Notes under the pieces: model-generated
The model's database searches: none
The model's input: the letters and a program-made list of their open reading frames with translations, nothing else
What the model was told of the DNA's origin: nothing
Shown: positions 16,833 to 25,247 of the stretch, piece by piece
How positions within the stretch are numbered: position 1 is the first letter of the stretch
Layout: the number at the start of each line of letters is the position of its first letter
Assembly (NCBI RefSeq): GCF_004303025.1
Contig: NZ_PJQW01000012.1
Coordinates: 102,810 to 166,809 of the forward strand
Direction: 5' to 3'
Source: Flavobacterium sp. J27
Lineage (GTDB): Bacteria; Bacteroidota; Bacteroidia; Flavobacteriales; Flavobacteriaceae
Length of the DNA stretch: 64,000 nt
Made by a program: the position numbers and the translations under genes

Positions 16833-18171
16833 ACTCTCTTTTCACCACCGATCGTGCTACTTCAATCTTATACTTCTTACCTTTTATTTTTTGGTCTTTT
16901 ATTTTGAACAAAATCGGTTTTACTTTATTAGAACGAAGGGCAACAAATGAAACAAAGTCTTTCACCTCAATTAAACCAATATCCTCTTTATTTAAAGCTC
17001 CTTTTTGAGATAAAAAACCAACAATATCTACTTTATTTAATTTATTCTTCTTACCTCCACTTATATATAAAGTCTGAAAAAGAGGTGCTTCTGGTAACTT
17101 TTTCGCTTTGGAGACATCCAAAACAAAACCTTCATAATCAAAATAGTCTACTTTTTTCTCGGCTTCAGTAACCAAAACATAAGCTGCTCCTGAAGCTAAC
17201 ATACGAGCGGTTCGTCCATTTCTGTGAATAAAATCTTCTTCTTTTACTGGCAAATGATAATGGATAACATGCTTCATTTCTGGAATATCTAAACCGCGTG
17301 CTCCCAAATCGGTAGTTATTAAATACGAAACACTTTTATTTCGAAACTGAATTAAAGCCCTTTCACGTTCATCTTGATTTAAACCTCCATGATAAAAAGT
17401 TGCTATAATTCCTTTTTTTGTCAACCAATCATACACCCTTTCGACTGCTTCTCTGTGGTTGCAAAAAATAATTGCTGCTTCCGATTGTAAGGAGCAAATT
17501 AATTGCAAGAGTGTTTCTACTTTATCTTTAGAAGGCGATACAACGATACGAGTAACTAAATTCTCATTTGTTTTTTCTTCTTCCGTAAAATCGAGTACGG
17601 TTGGATAATTTACTCCTGTAAACTTAGGTATTTCAACTGCAGCAGTGGCAGACACTAAAATACGCTTGTTAATTTTAGGCAATCGTTTGATAATATAAGA
17701 CATTTCTTCATGAAATCCTAACTGTAACGATTTATCAAATTCATCTAAAACAAACGTTTGTATGTTTTTTGTATCAAAACTTTCTCTATCTAGATGATCG
17801 GCAATTCTTCCAGGTGTACCAATAAGTAATGCAGGCGGACTACTTAAATTCTTCAATTCTGTTTCAAACGAATGTCCGCCATAACAAACATTAGCTTTGA
17901 AAGACGTATTCATTTTTTTCCAAACCTGTTCAATTTGCAACCCTAATTCACGAGAAGGAACTAAAATTAAAGTTTGTACTCCTTTTTTATCAACTTCTAA
18001 CATTTGATATATTGGTAATAAAAAAGCTAGTGTTTTTCCAGAGCCTGTTGGAGAAAGTAATAAAACATTAGGATCATTCAAGATAGCCGTTTGAGCCGAT
18101 TCTTGCATGTTATTTAACTCTTGAATTCCTAAATTCAAAAGTAGCATATTAGATAAAGAATTGTGATTCAT
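16831..18171 (-). CDS. DEAD-box RNA helicase (DbpA-like) with DEFD motif
   Basis: 446 residues. Motif Q-region, Walker A PTGSGKT (41-47), PSRELGL (72-78), GTPGR (118-122), DEFD at 143-146 in place of DEAD, SAT at 174-176, and motif VI HRNGRTAR, where typical proteins have HRIGRTGR. The C-terminal ~70 residues (VDIVGFLSQKGALNKEDIGLIEV...) look like a DbpA RNA-binding domain, which targets 23S rRNA hairpin 92 in E. coli. So the likely job is ATP-dependent remodelling in ribosome assembly. The DEFD variant seems to recur in Bacteroidota relatives, so it is probably functional. Confidence 0.9.
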   Translation of the reverse strand: MNHNSLSNMLLLNLGIQELNNMQESAQTAILNDPNVLLLSPTGSGKTLAFLLPIYQMLEVDKKGVQTLILVPSRELGLQIEQVWKKMNTSFKANVCYGGHSFETELKNLSSPPALLIGTPGRIADHLDRESFDTKNIQTFVLDEFDKSLQLGFHEEMSYIIKRLPKINKRILVSATAAVEIPKFTGVNYPTVLDFTEEEKTNENLVTRIVVSPSKDKVETLLQLICSLQSEAAIIFCNHREAVERVYDWLTKKGIIATFYHGGLNQDERERALIQFRNKSVSYLITTDLGARGLDIPEMKHVIHYHLPVKEEDFIHRNGRTARMLASGAAYVLVTEAEKKVDYFDYEGFVLDVSKAKKLPEAPLFQTLYISGGKKNKLNKVDIVGFLSQKGALNKEDIGLIEVKDFVSFVALRSNKVKPILFKIKDQKIKGKKYKIEVARSVVKRE

Positions 18172-18242
18172 TTGGCAAAGATAGTTTTAGAATTTTGAAT
18201 TACGAATTTTGATGGGTATTTAATAGCTGTTTCTTTTTTTAT

Positions 18243-18250
18243 TACATTTG
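18243..18250 (+). promoter_or_regulatory. -7 promoter box (TACATTTG) for the M14 peptidase
   Basis: Perfect TAnnTTTG match, 21 nt before the ATG at 18272. Confidence 0.6.
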
Positions 18251-18271
18251 AGAAAACCAAAATAAACCTAC

Positions 18272-19978
18272 ATGAAAAAACTATCACTACTCTTACTATT
18301 CTCTTCTTTTGTATTTTCTCAAGACCTAAAAACGCCTTTTGAAAAAGGAAATGGAAATCAATCTACTACTTACGAAGACTGTATTGCTTATTATACACAA
18401 TTAGCCAATCAGTTTCAAACCGTTCAAATGGATGAAATGGGATTAACCGATGCAGGAGAACCATTGCACATAATCACTTTTTCTGAAAATAAAAACTTCG
18501 ATTACAGTCAGAACAAAGGCGTTATCTTAATTAACAACGGAATTCATCCAGGAGAACCAGACGGAATTGATGCCACCATGATGCTATTTCGTGATTTGGC
18601 TACAGCCAAAATAAAAGTTCCAAAAAACACGATAATTGTAGCGATTCCCATTTATAATATTGGGGGAAGTTTAAATAGAAATTCCCATTCGAGAGCTAAT
18701 CAAAACGGTCCAGAAGAATACGGTTTTAGAGGAAATGCAAGAAATTTTGATTTGAATAGAGACTTTATCAAATCAGATTCTAGAAACTCTAGAAGCTTTC
18801 AGCAAATTTTTCATGAAATAAATCCAGATATGTTTATAGACAATCATGTTTCTAATGGTGCTGATTATCAATACACTTTCACTTGTATTGCTACGCAGCA
18901 CCAACGATTAGGTGGAAAACTGGGCGAATTTTATAAAAATGAAATGCATCCAGTAATTATGAAAGATTTAAAAAAGAAAAAAATTGAAAGCACACCTTAT
19001 GTTAATATTCACGGCGACACACCAGATGGTGGTTTTTCTCAGTTTATGGATTCGCCTCGATATGCAACGGGTTATACTACTTTATTTAATACTTTAGGCT
19101 CTGTTCCAGAGACACACATGTTAAAACCATTTAAAGACCGTGTTAATGTTACCTATCAATATATGTTAAGTACCATTACTTATGTAGATAAAAATTATCT
19201 AAAAATTAAAAAATTAAAAAATGAAAATGTAAAGAGTTATGCTGTAGGTATGAAATATCCTTTACAATGGGAATTAGATTCGTCCAAAGTAAGTAAAATG
19301 GAATTTAAAGGATATAAAGGAGATTACAAAACCAGTGAAGTAACAGGTAAAAACAGGTTATATTATGATCAAAAACAACCATTTACTAAAAAAATTAATT
19401 TCTACAGTGACTATAAAGCCACAAAAGAAACGATAATACCTTCTTATTATATTGTTCCAAAATCGGAATGGCCCGTTATTGAATTGCTAAAATTGAATGA
19501 AATTGAAATGAAACCTATTGGAAATGATACTATAATAACTGTTGAAAGTTATAAAATAGAGAATTATGAAACTACCAAACGTCCTTATGAAGGACATTAT
19601 GGTCATTACAATACGGTTGCAACCAAAAGTATGCAAGACATTTCTTTTAAAAAAGGAGATTTTTTAATAAAAACACAACAAAACGGGGTGAAATACTTAT
19701 TAGAAACATTAGAACCAGAAGCGGTAGATTCTTACTTTAATTGGAACTTTTTTGATGCTATTTTACAACAAAAAGAATATTTTTCGGCATATGTTTTTGA
19801 AGATTTAGCCAAAGATTTATTAGATAAAAGTGCTAAATTAAAAGCTGAGTTTGATGCTAAAAAAATGACCGACAAGGATTTTGAAGCTAGTGCTGAAGCG
19901 CAATTAGATTGGATATATAGAAATTCTGTTTATTATGAAAAAGCGCATTTACAATATCCTATTTATAGAATAAAATAA
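18272..19978 (+). CDS. Secreted M14-family zinc carboxypeptidase
   Basis: 568 residues with a signal peptide (MKKLSLLLLFSSFVFSQ). Zinc ligands are His92 and Glu95 in NNGIHPGEPDG and His192 in DNHVSNGADYQY, the M14 arrangement; RNFDLNRDF carries the conserved substrate-binding Asn-Arg pair. A ~250-residue C-terminal region has no recognisable domain. M14 enzymes remove C-terminal amino acids or trim peptidoglycan peptides. Predicted periplasmic or extracellular; no T9SS tail seen. Single-gene unit. Confidence 0.88.
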   Translation: MKKLSLLLLFSSFVFSQDLKTPFEKGNGNQSTTYEDCIAYYTQLANQFQTVQMDEMGLTDAGEPLHIITFSENKNFDYSQNKGVILINNGIHPGEPDGIDATMMLFRDLATAKIKVPKNTIIVAIPIYNIGGSLNRNSHSRANQNGPEEYGFRGNARNFDLNRDFIKSDSRNSRSFQQIFHEINPDMFIDNHVSNGADYQYTFTCIATQHQRLGGKLGEFYKNEMHPVIMKDLKKKKIESTPYVNIHGDTPDGGFSQFMDSPRYATGYTTLFNTLGSVPETHMLKPFKDRVNVTYQYMLSTITYVDKNYLKIKKLKNENVKSYAVGMKYPLQWELDSSKVSKMEFKGYKGDYKTSEVTGKNRLYYDQKQPFTKKINFYSDYKATKETIIPSYYIVPKSEWPVIELLKLNEIEMKPIGNDTIITVESYKIENYETTKRPYEGHYGHYNTVATKSMQDISFKKGDFLIKTQQNGVKYLLETLEPEAVDSYFNWNFFDAILQQKEYFSAYVFEDLAKDLLDKSAKLKAEFDAKKMTDKDFEASAEAQLDWIYRNSVYYEKAHLQYPIYRIK

Positions 19979-19981
19979 AAA

Positions 19982-20108
19982 GAAGTCGCCTAAAAATGCA
20001 ATAATTAGACTGTATGAAAATCATTTTGATTAATAGCATATTCTGTACGTTAAATAAGAACAGAATAATTATGCCTTCATACAGTCTCTTAACATTCTAG
20101 GCGACTTC
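19982..20108. repeat. Nested ~127-bp inverted repeat (MITE-like or structured RNA)
   Basis: Left arm 19982-20018 and right arm 20076-20108 share a perfect 11-bp outer stem (GAAGTCGCCTA) and a perfect 12-bp inner stem (AGACTGTATGAA) with a small asymmetric bulge between. The interior holds a further inverted pair GCATATTCTGT / ACAGAATAATTATGC (20036-20074). It sits between convergent genes. There is no U-tract, so it is not a standard terminator. Possibly a palindromic miniature element; no target-site duplication that I can confirm. Confidence 0.8.
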
Positions 20109-20135
20109 AATAATCAGGGTTTAAAAACAAAAAAA

Positions 20136-20582
20136 TTATACGGTTATATTTTTGTATGCTTTAATTCTAGCTACAGCTTTTTCGATAGACATTAACTGAG
20201 CAGAAATAATTCCATATAATGTAGGTGTAAGACTGTCATTTTTTAATGCTTCTCTAAATTTTTCTAAAGCCGCATTTTCTCCTGTTACACAAGCTTCAAT
20301 AATAGCATCGTTATCATGACCAGTAATCATAGCTTTGAAATCAATCCATGCTCTGTGAATAACACCTAACGGACCATCTGTTGCATCAGTTGATTTTCCT
20401 AATCTGTTTATTTCATCTTGTAATTGTACTACCATAAGAGAACGATCTCTAGCAATACCTAAAAACTCTGTTTTGAGTTTTCCGTGTTCACAATTTTCGG
20501 CAGCGTTTGTATAACCTACTCTACCGTCTTCAAGAATTGAAATTAGTTCATTTAAAATTTCGATATTTTTTTTAGTTTCCAT
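20136..20582 (-). CDS. PA2169-type four-helix-bundle stress protein (DUF2383)
   Basis: 148 residues from the ATG at 20582, which begins METKKNIEILNELISILEDG, the usual opening; the upstream TTG-type extension adds a cysteine-rich leader that is unlikely. The family has four long helices resembling ferritin (with ENAALEKFREAL and conserved Glu residues), and E. coli YciE/YciF relatives are stress-induced. Whether it binds metal is unknown. Its 3' end faces the big inverted repeat. Confidence 0.85.
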   Translation of the reverse strand: METKKNIEILNELISILEDGRVGYTNAAENCEHGKLKTEFLGIARDRSLMVVQLQDEINRLGKSTDATDGPLGVIHRAWIDFKAMITGHDNDAIIEACVTGENAALEKFREALKNDSLTPTLYGIISAQLMSIEKAVARIKAYKNITV

Positions 20583-20712
20583 GTGCAATTGTTTTTTATT
20601 GTTAACACAAAGTTCTAAAAAACAACAGTACAATGTCTTACATGATTTTAGACAAAGTTTACAGAATATACAGATAAGAAAATTATACGTCTAAAAAAAA
20701 GGTTTTTTGCAA

Positions 20713-21303
20713 TTAAGGTTTTTCAAATAAGAGTTTTATATTTTCATACGAATTTTCGAGTAAACTAGGGATATCTTTTGGATGTACCCAAACCACCTTT
20801 TCTATGCCTTCCTCTATTTGTCCTTGTGGCGTGCCTTTAAAATTAGATTTCATTTCAAACCAATACGTTTGCTTTAATTTATACCTCCCATTTCTTTTGA
20901 AAACATGATAGGTCTTTTGCAGTTTTTTTATAATTTTTAAACCAGAAACGCCTGTCTCTTCCTCTACTTCTCTCATGGCAGTTTCCTCCATGCTTTCATT
21001 TTTTTCAGTACCTCCTTTAGGTAAATCCCATTTCCCATTTCTGAAAATAAACAAGACACAGCCTTCATGATTATAAACTAAACCGCCACCCGCTTTTACA
21101 ACAGGTATTTTAGCTTTTAAAGTTTTCATAATCAATTTTTCGTCTGGATGATATAAAATCGCATTTTCAACTTTGTTTTGAAATAATTTTATAATCAACT
21201 TTTTAATATCAATACTTTCTAAGAGAAAAATTTTAAAATTTGTCTCTTTTTGTACTTCATTTGTTAAAAAAAGTGCTTTATCGTTTACAAAAACTTTATA
21301 CAT
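20713..21303 (-). CDS. NUDIX hydrolase
   Basis: 196 residues from the ATG at 21303 (MYKVFVNDKALFLTNEV). The Nudix box GGTEKNESMEETAMREVEEETGV fits GX5EX7REUXEEXGU and gives the Mg-binding glutamates. An N-terminal ~65-residue segment before the Nudix fold is typical of a Bacteroidota subgroup. Substrate (a nucleoside diphosphate derivative) is not defined. The divergent pyrE ATG is only 7 bp away, so the two promoters lie inside each other's coding region. Confidence 0.9.
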   Translation of the reverse strand: MYKVFVNDKALFLTNEVQKETNFKIFLLESIDIKKLIIKLFQNKVENAILYHPDEKLIMKTLKAKIPVVKAGGGLVYNHEGCVLFIFRNGKWDLPKGGTEKNESMEETAMREVEEETGVSGLKIIKKLQKTYHVFKRNGRYKLKQTYWFEMKSNFKGTPQGQIEEGIEKVVWVHPKDIPSLLENSYENIKLLFEKP

Positions 21304-21306
21304 TTG
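21299..21306 (+). promoter_or_regulatory. -7 promoter box (TACATTTG) for pyrE
   Basis: Perfect TAnnTTTG. It ends 4 nt before the pyrE ATG and covers the start codon (CAT on the plus strand, 21301-21303) of the divergent nudix gene. This implies a leaderless or near-leaderless pyrE mRNA; a weak TTTA lies at the -33 position (21277-21280). Confidence 0.55.
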
Positions 21307-21310
21307 CAAT

Positions 21311-21958
21311 ATGATTTTTAATACCAACACAGCCGAAAAAACTGCCGAATTGCTTTTACAAATAAACGCAATTAAATTAAATTCTAAAAATCCTTTTACA
21401 TGGGCTTCTGGATGGCAATCGCCTATTTATTGTGACAATAGAATAATCCTCTCATTTCCAGCTATTAGGAATTTTATCAGAGATGAATTTGCAAAAAATA
21501 TTGAAGAGAAATTTGGCAAACCAGATGTTATTGCAGGTGTAGCAACAGGTGCAATAGGTGTAGGTATTCTTGTTGCAGAAGCTTTAGGATTACCTTTTGT
21601 ATATGTTCGACCAGAACCAAAAAAGCACGGCAGACAAAACCAAGTGGAAGGATTTTTAGAAAAAGGGCAAAATGTAGTCGTAGTAGAAGATCTTATAAGT
21701 ACAGGAGGTAGTAGTTTACAAGCTGTAGAAGCTCTTAGAAATGAAGGTGCAAATATAAAAGGAATGGCTGCTATTTTTACGTATGGATTTGATCTTTCAG
21801 TAGCACGTTTTAAAGAAGCCAATGTTACTCTTTTCACTTTAAGCAATTATGAAAATTTGATTCACGAAGCGGTAAACCGACAATATATAGATCAAGAAGA
21901 GATAGCAACATTGCAGGAATGGAGAAAAAGTCCGGCTACCTGGAATACTAATATTTAA
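21311..21958 (+). CDS. pyrE: Orotate phosphoribosyltransferase
   Basis: 215 residues. The PRPP-binding motif VVVVEDLISTGGSSLQAVEAL (about 117-137) is intact, and VATGAIGVGILVAEALGLPFVYVRPEPKKHG is the conserved active-site stretch. It makes OMP from orotate and PRPP, the fifth step of UMP synthesis. Followed after 17 nt by an SRPBCC protein and a terminator. Confidence 0.95.
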   Translation: MIFNTNTAEKTAELLLQINAIKLNSKNPFTWASGWQSPIYCDNRIILSFPAIRNFIRDEFAKNIEEKFGKPDVIAGVATGAIGVGILVAEALGLPFVYVRPEPKKHGRQNQVEGFLEKGQNVVVVEDLISTGGSSLQAVEALRNEGANIKGMAAIFTYGFDLSVARFKEANVTLFTLSNYENLIHEAVNRQYIDQEEIATLQEWRKSPATWNTNI

Positions 21959-21975
21959 AAATAAAATACCAAATA

Positions 21976-22368
21976 ATGAACTTAGAAAGTACAAAAGTAG
22001 TAGTTGAGAAATCAGATGAATATATCTTTAATGCTTTAACTGATGTAAAGAATTTTGAAAAATTAATGCCAGAAAACATTGCAAAATTTGAAGTAATTGA
22101 TGAGAATTGTTTTGAATTTGGTTTAAAAGGGATGCCAGAAATTAAATTAGTAAAAAAAGAAGCAAATCCAAATTCAAAAATTGTTTTAGGTGCTGCGTCT
22201 AGTAAATTACCTTTCACATTAACAGGAAATATCAATCCAGTTGCAGAAAATAAAACAGAAGTTCAATTATTCTTTGAAGGCGATTTCAATCCTATGATGG
22301 CTATGATGGTTAAAGGTCCTATTAGTAAATTTATTGAAACTTTAGCACAAAATATGCACAAATTGTAA
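21976..22368 (+). CDS. SRPBCC-fold (START-like) protein
   Basis: 130 residues with the START-like pattern: N-terminal strand (LESTKVVVEKSDEYIFNALTDVKNFEKLMPENI), a central strand set and a long C-terminal helix (MMVKGPISKFIETLAQNMHKL). Such proteins form a hydrophobic pocket for lipids or aromatic ligands; no function is established here. In operon with pyrE, 17 nt downstream, and ending at a strong terminator. Confidence 0.82.
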   Translation: MNLESTKVVVEKSDEYIFNALTDVKNFEKLMPENIAKFEVIDENCFEFGLKGMPEIKLVKKEANPNSKIVLGAASSKLPFTLTGNINPVAENKTEVQLFFEGDFNPMMAMMVKGPISKFIETLAQNMHKL

Positions 22369-22395
22369 TTGGTTACAATCCAAATAACATTCTTT

Positions 22396-22425
22396 AAACT
22401 CCTGTCTCAAGCAGGAGTTTTTTTA
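22396..22425 (+). terminator. Terminator of the pyrE operon
   Basis: AAACTCCTG (22396-22404) pairs with CAGGAGTTT (22412-22420) around a 7-nt loop, then a T-run to 22424. The run merges into the -7 box of the next gene 3 nt later. Confidence 0.88.
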
Positions 22426-22427
22426 TT

Positions 22428-22435
22428 TAAATTTG
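22428..22435 (+). promoter_or_regulatory. -7 promoter box (TAAATTTG) for the TSUP gene
   Basis: Perfect TAnnTTTG, 16 nt before the ATG at 22452 and abutting the T-run of the pyrE-operon terminator; the -33 position falls inside that hairpin. Confidence 0.6.
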
Positions 22436-22451
22436 AGAAAATATAAAAATA

Positions 22452-23186
22452 ATGTTAGAGAAAATAAGTGTCCTATTTCTTTTATTTGCAGTTGTAGCAG
22501 AAATCATAGGGACAATTGGCGGTTTCGGGTCTTCCGTTTTTTTTGTTCCTTTAGCTAGTTTCTTTTTCGACTTTCAAACTGTACTTGGGTTAACGGCTGT
22601 CTTTCATTTGTCGAGTAATCTGAGTAAAATAGCTTTATTTAGAAAAGGTTTAGATAAAAAACTGCTATTATATATTGGATTGCCTTCTGTTATTTTTGTG
22701 ATTATTGGAGGAATTTTAACTTCCTACCTAGACACGACTATATTAAAAATTATTTTAGCCTTATTTCTAGTTGGTTTTAGTTTGTTATTTCTTATAAAGA
22801 AAAAACTAGTGATAAAACCAGAACCTAAAGAATCAATTATTGGAGGATGTTTATCGGGCTTTACAGCGGGTTTATTAGGCACAGGAGGTGCAATTAGAGG
22901 AATAACGATGGCTGCTTTTAATTTAGAAAAATCTGTTTTTATTGCTACTTCTGCTACTATCGATTTTGCGATAGATTTTACACGCACAATTGTTTACTTT
23001 AAAAATGGATTTATTCATCAGCACGATTTAATTTATATCCCTTTTTTATTTGTTATAGGATTAATAGGTACTTATATTGGTAAATATATATTACAATTTA
23101 TTCCACAAAATAAATTTAAACAAATTTCATTAGTCCTAATTTTCTTAATAGGAATTGTAATGGGAATACAAACCTTTATAAACTAA
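22452..23186 (+). CDS. TSUP (TauE/SafE) family permease
   Basis: 244 residues, about eight hydrophobic helices in two repeats, with the family's start (AEIIGTIGGFGSSVFFVPLASFFFD) and the second-half echo (GFTAGLLGTGGAIRGITMAAF). TSUP members export sulfite, sulfonates or related organic anions. Substrate cannot be told from sequence. Single-gene unit ending in a hairpin terminator. Confidence 0.88.
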   Translation: MLEKISVLFLLFAVVAEIIGTIGGFGSSVFFVPLASFFFDFQTVLGLTAVFHLSSNLSKIALFRKGLDKKLLLYIGLPSVIFVIIGGILTSYLDTTILKIILALFLVGFSLLFLIKKKLVIKPEPKESIIGGCLSGFTAGLLGTGGAIRGITMAAFNLEKSVFIATSATIDFAIDFTRTIVYFKNGFIHQHDLIYIPFLFVIGLIGTYIGKYILQFIPQNKFKQISLVLIFLIGIVMGIQTFIN

Positions 23187-23187
23187 A

Positions 23188-23215
23188 AAAAGTGTTGAAT
23201 AACTTCAACACTTTT
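23188..23215. terminator. Bidirectional terminator
   Basis: AAAAGTGTTGAA (23188-23199) and TTCAACACTTTT (23204-23215), 12-bp stem with a 4-nt loop, serves the TSUP gene and the tRNA from the other side. Confidence 0.85.
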
Positions 23216-23224
23216 GCCTTTTAG

Positions 23225-23299
<75 letters not shown>

Positions 23300-23372
23300 A
23301 TTTGGTATGCTTTTGAAAACTAATGTTCTTCTTATTTTGAATTGAGAATAAGTATAGCCTCATTTGCGAGTG

Positions 23373-23403
23373 CAAATATAGTAGTTTCCTTAAATCTGAC
23401 AAA
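23373..23403 (-). promoter_or_regulatory. Promoter of tRNA-His: TTTG-N19-TATATTTG
   Basis: Minus-strand -7 TATATTTG (plus 23373-23380) and -33 TTTG (plus 23400-23403) with a 19-bp spacer, a near-ideal Bacteroidota promoter about 70 nt before the mature tRNA 5' end. Confidence 0.75.
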
Positions 23404-23419
23404 AAAAAATTAAACTTTT

Positions 23420-24136
23420 TTATATCAAATTTCCTAAACTACTGACAGCCAAATATCTTTCTACTGTAAAACCTTCAGCATATTCTACTCCTATGAGCCT
23501 TCCTAAGTCTTGTGCCCTATATTTTATAGAATCTAAAAAGTTTTTTGAGGTAATTGGCGTAACGGGTTCTTTGGAATTAGGGTCATAAAATTGAGTCCCA
23601 TAAGCTAATACGCTTTCCATTTTTATATCTATATAACCTGTAATATCAACAGCAAAATCAGGTTCTATATTTTTCCATTGAATATAATGATATACCACCT
23701 TTGGTCTCCATGCCTTTTGATTTATGCCTTCTAATTGAGTTTCTATTTTAACTAAACCCGATAAAAAACAAGCATCACTAACGAGCTTACTTCCTTTTCC
23801 ATGATCTATATGTCTGTCATCAATAGCATTACACAAAACAATTTCAGGTTGGTATTTACGAATCATTTTTATGATTTCCAATTGATGGTGTTCATCATTA
23901 ACAAAAAACCCATCTCTAAATCCTAAATTTTCTCTAATACTTACTCCTAAAATAGTTGCAGCTGCTTGCGCTTCCGTATCTCTTATTTCAGCAGATCCTC
24001 GGGTTCCTAATTCTCCTCGGGTTAAATCGATAATTCCTACTTTTTTCCCAAGTGAAATTTCTTTTGCAATGGTTCCCGAACATCCTAATTCTACATCATC
24101 AGGATGGGCACCAAAAGCTAAAATATCTAATTTCAT
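23420..24136 (-). CDS. bshB1: Bacillithiol deacetylase BshB1
   Basis: 238 residues from the ATG at 24136, where MKLDILAFGAHPDDVELGCSG starts; the extra MKNRN upstream is not conserved in style. The AHPDDVE zinc motif and HIDHGKGS are those of LmbE-type deacetylases. BshB1 removes the acetyl group from GlcNAc-malate in bacillithiol synthesis, so the cell probably uses that thiol. No other bsh gene is in the window. Its 5' end faces a heptamer array behind the isochorismate synthase gene. Confidence 0.9.
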   Translation of the reverse strand: MKLDILAFGAHPDDVELGCSGTIAKEISLGKKVGIIDLTRGELGTRGSAEIRDTEAQAAATILGVSIRENLGFRDGFFVNDEHHQLEIIKMIRKYQPEIVLCNAIDDRHIDHGKGSKLVSDACFLSGLVKIETQLEGINQKAWRPKVVYHYIQWKNIEPDFAVDITGYIDIKMESVLAYGTQFYDPNSKEPVTPITSKNFLDSIKYRAQDLGRLIGVEYAEGFTVERYLAVSSLGNLI

Positions 24137-24180
24137 ATTTCTATTTTTCAATTATATTACAGTGCATTAAAAAACTACAC

Positions 24181-24222
24181 TTTTAACTTTTAACTTTTAA
24201 CTTTTAACTTTTAACTTTTAAC
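24181..24222. repeat. Heptanucleotide array (TTTTAAC) x6
   Basis: Six exact 7-bp units. The gene on the minus strand ends inside it (stop TAA at 24204-24206), so the last ~6 codons of isochorismate synthase are read from the array. Each three units (21 bp) contain an in-frame TAA, so copy-number changes would not alter the protein once three units are present. Confidence 0.88.
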
Positions 24223-25247
24223 TTAATTATTCTTTGCATGATTCCTAATTTATTTTCTGTTTCAAAAAATTCCTTTTCCGGAACACTCTCATTTGTAATT
24301 CCGCAACCTACATAAAAATGAACCAATTCCTCTTCTATTTCAGCACATCTTAAATTTACAAATAATTTTTTTTTATCTTCATTCCATTCTCCTAAAAAAC
24401 CAGAATAAAACTTTCTATCATAATTTTCATTTGCCAAAATAAATGATAAAGCGGATTCTTTTGGTAAACCACAAACTGCAGGAGTTGGATGCAAAACTTG
24501 CACGGTTTCCAATGCCTTTTGATCTGTCATCAATGTTGCATCTATAATCGTTTTAATATGAGCCAAATTACCCGCCTTAGCTGTAAATGGTTGAGAAACT
24601 TTTGTTTTAGTTACGCATGATTGTATTTTGGAAACAATATAATCGGTCACAAATTGTTGTTCTTGTTTTTCTTTTGCTTCCCAAATAATATCTTCTTTAT
24701 ATAATTGAGTTCCTGCCAAAGCAACCGTTTGTAGTTTATCACCGTTAATTTGTACCAATTGTTCTGGAGAAGCTCCCATCCACATTCCTATTTTAGGATG
24801 AAAGAAAAGATAACGAAATGCTGAAACATAAGTCTTTAATATTGATAAATATGAAGCTATAAAATCAACTTGTACAGGAATGGATACTTTTCTTGAAACT
24901 ACTACTTTTGAAAAATGGTTTTCTTTTATATTTTGAATTGCTTTTGCAACCAATTCTTCAAAATTCGCTTTCTCATTTAAATTATAAGGTGTGCTTTCAA
25001 AAAGAGCTAAATTTGATTCATATTCTTGAATTTCACTTCTACAAACTGTACTTTTTTCTTTAGGAATAATAAATTTCTGATTTGAGTCAAATGCAACAAA
25101 CACAAATCCGTCTTGCCCATGAAATGGGTACAAAGTATCTTCTGTCTGAAAATAAGCATTTAAAACATTACTATTAGGATTAGCAAAAAGGACAAAAGGT
25201 TTTTTATTCTGATAATTACTTTTTGCTTGAGCTATAATTTCTTGCAT
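24204..25247 (-). CDS. menF: Isochorismate synthase (chorismate-binding enzyme)
   Basis: 347 residues, slightly short for MenF but with the C-terminal chorismate-binding domain complete: HFSKVVVSRKV, GMWMGASPEQLV, TVALAGTQ, HPTPAVCGLPKESAL, FYSGFLGEW and the final VGCGITNESVPEKEFFETENKLG. It converts chorismate to isochorismate, the entry to menaquinone (or a siderophore). ATG overlaps the stop of the thioesterase gene by 1 base. The C-terminal six codons lie in a heptamer array. MenF is favoured because respiratory Bacteroidota use menaquinone. Confidence 0.88.
   Translation of the reverse strand: MQEIIAQAKSNYQNKKPFVLFANPNSNVLNAYFQTEDTLYPFHGQDGFVFVAFDSNQKFIIPKEKSTVCRSEIQEYESNLALFESTPYNLNEKANFEELVAKAIQNIKENHFSKVVVSRKVSIPVQVDFIASYLSILKTYVSAFRYLFFHPKIGMWMGASPEQLVQINGDKLQTVALAGTQLYKEDIIWEAKEKQEQQFVTDYIVSKIQSCVTKTKVSQPFTAKAGNLAHIKTIIDATLMTDQKALETVQVLHPTPAVCGLPKESALSFILANENYDRKFYSGFLGEWNEDKKKLFVNLRCAEIEEELVHFYVGCGITNESVPEKEFFETENKLGIMQRIIKLKVKS

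Noticed and set aside
19982..20108. Ordinary bidirectional terminator
   Set aside because: No T-run follows either arm and the structure is far longer than the other terminators in the window.
21427..21846. Antisense frame inside pyrE
   Set aside because: Shadow of pyrE coding sequence; no domain.
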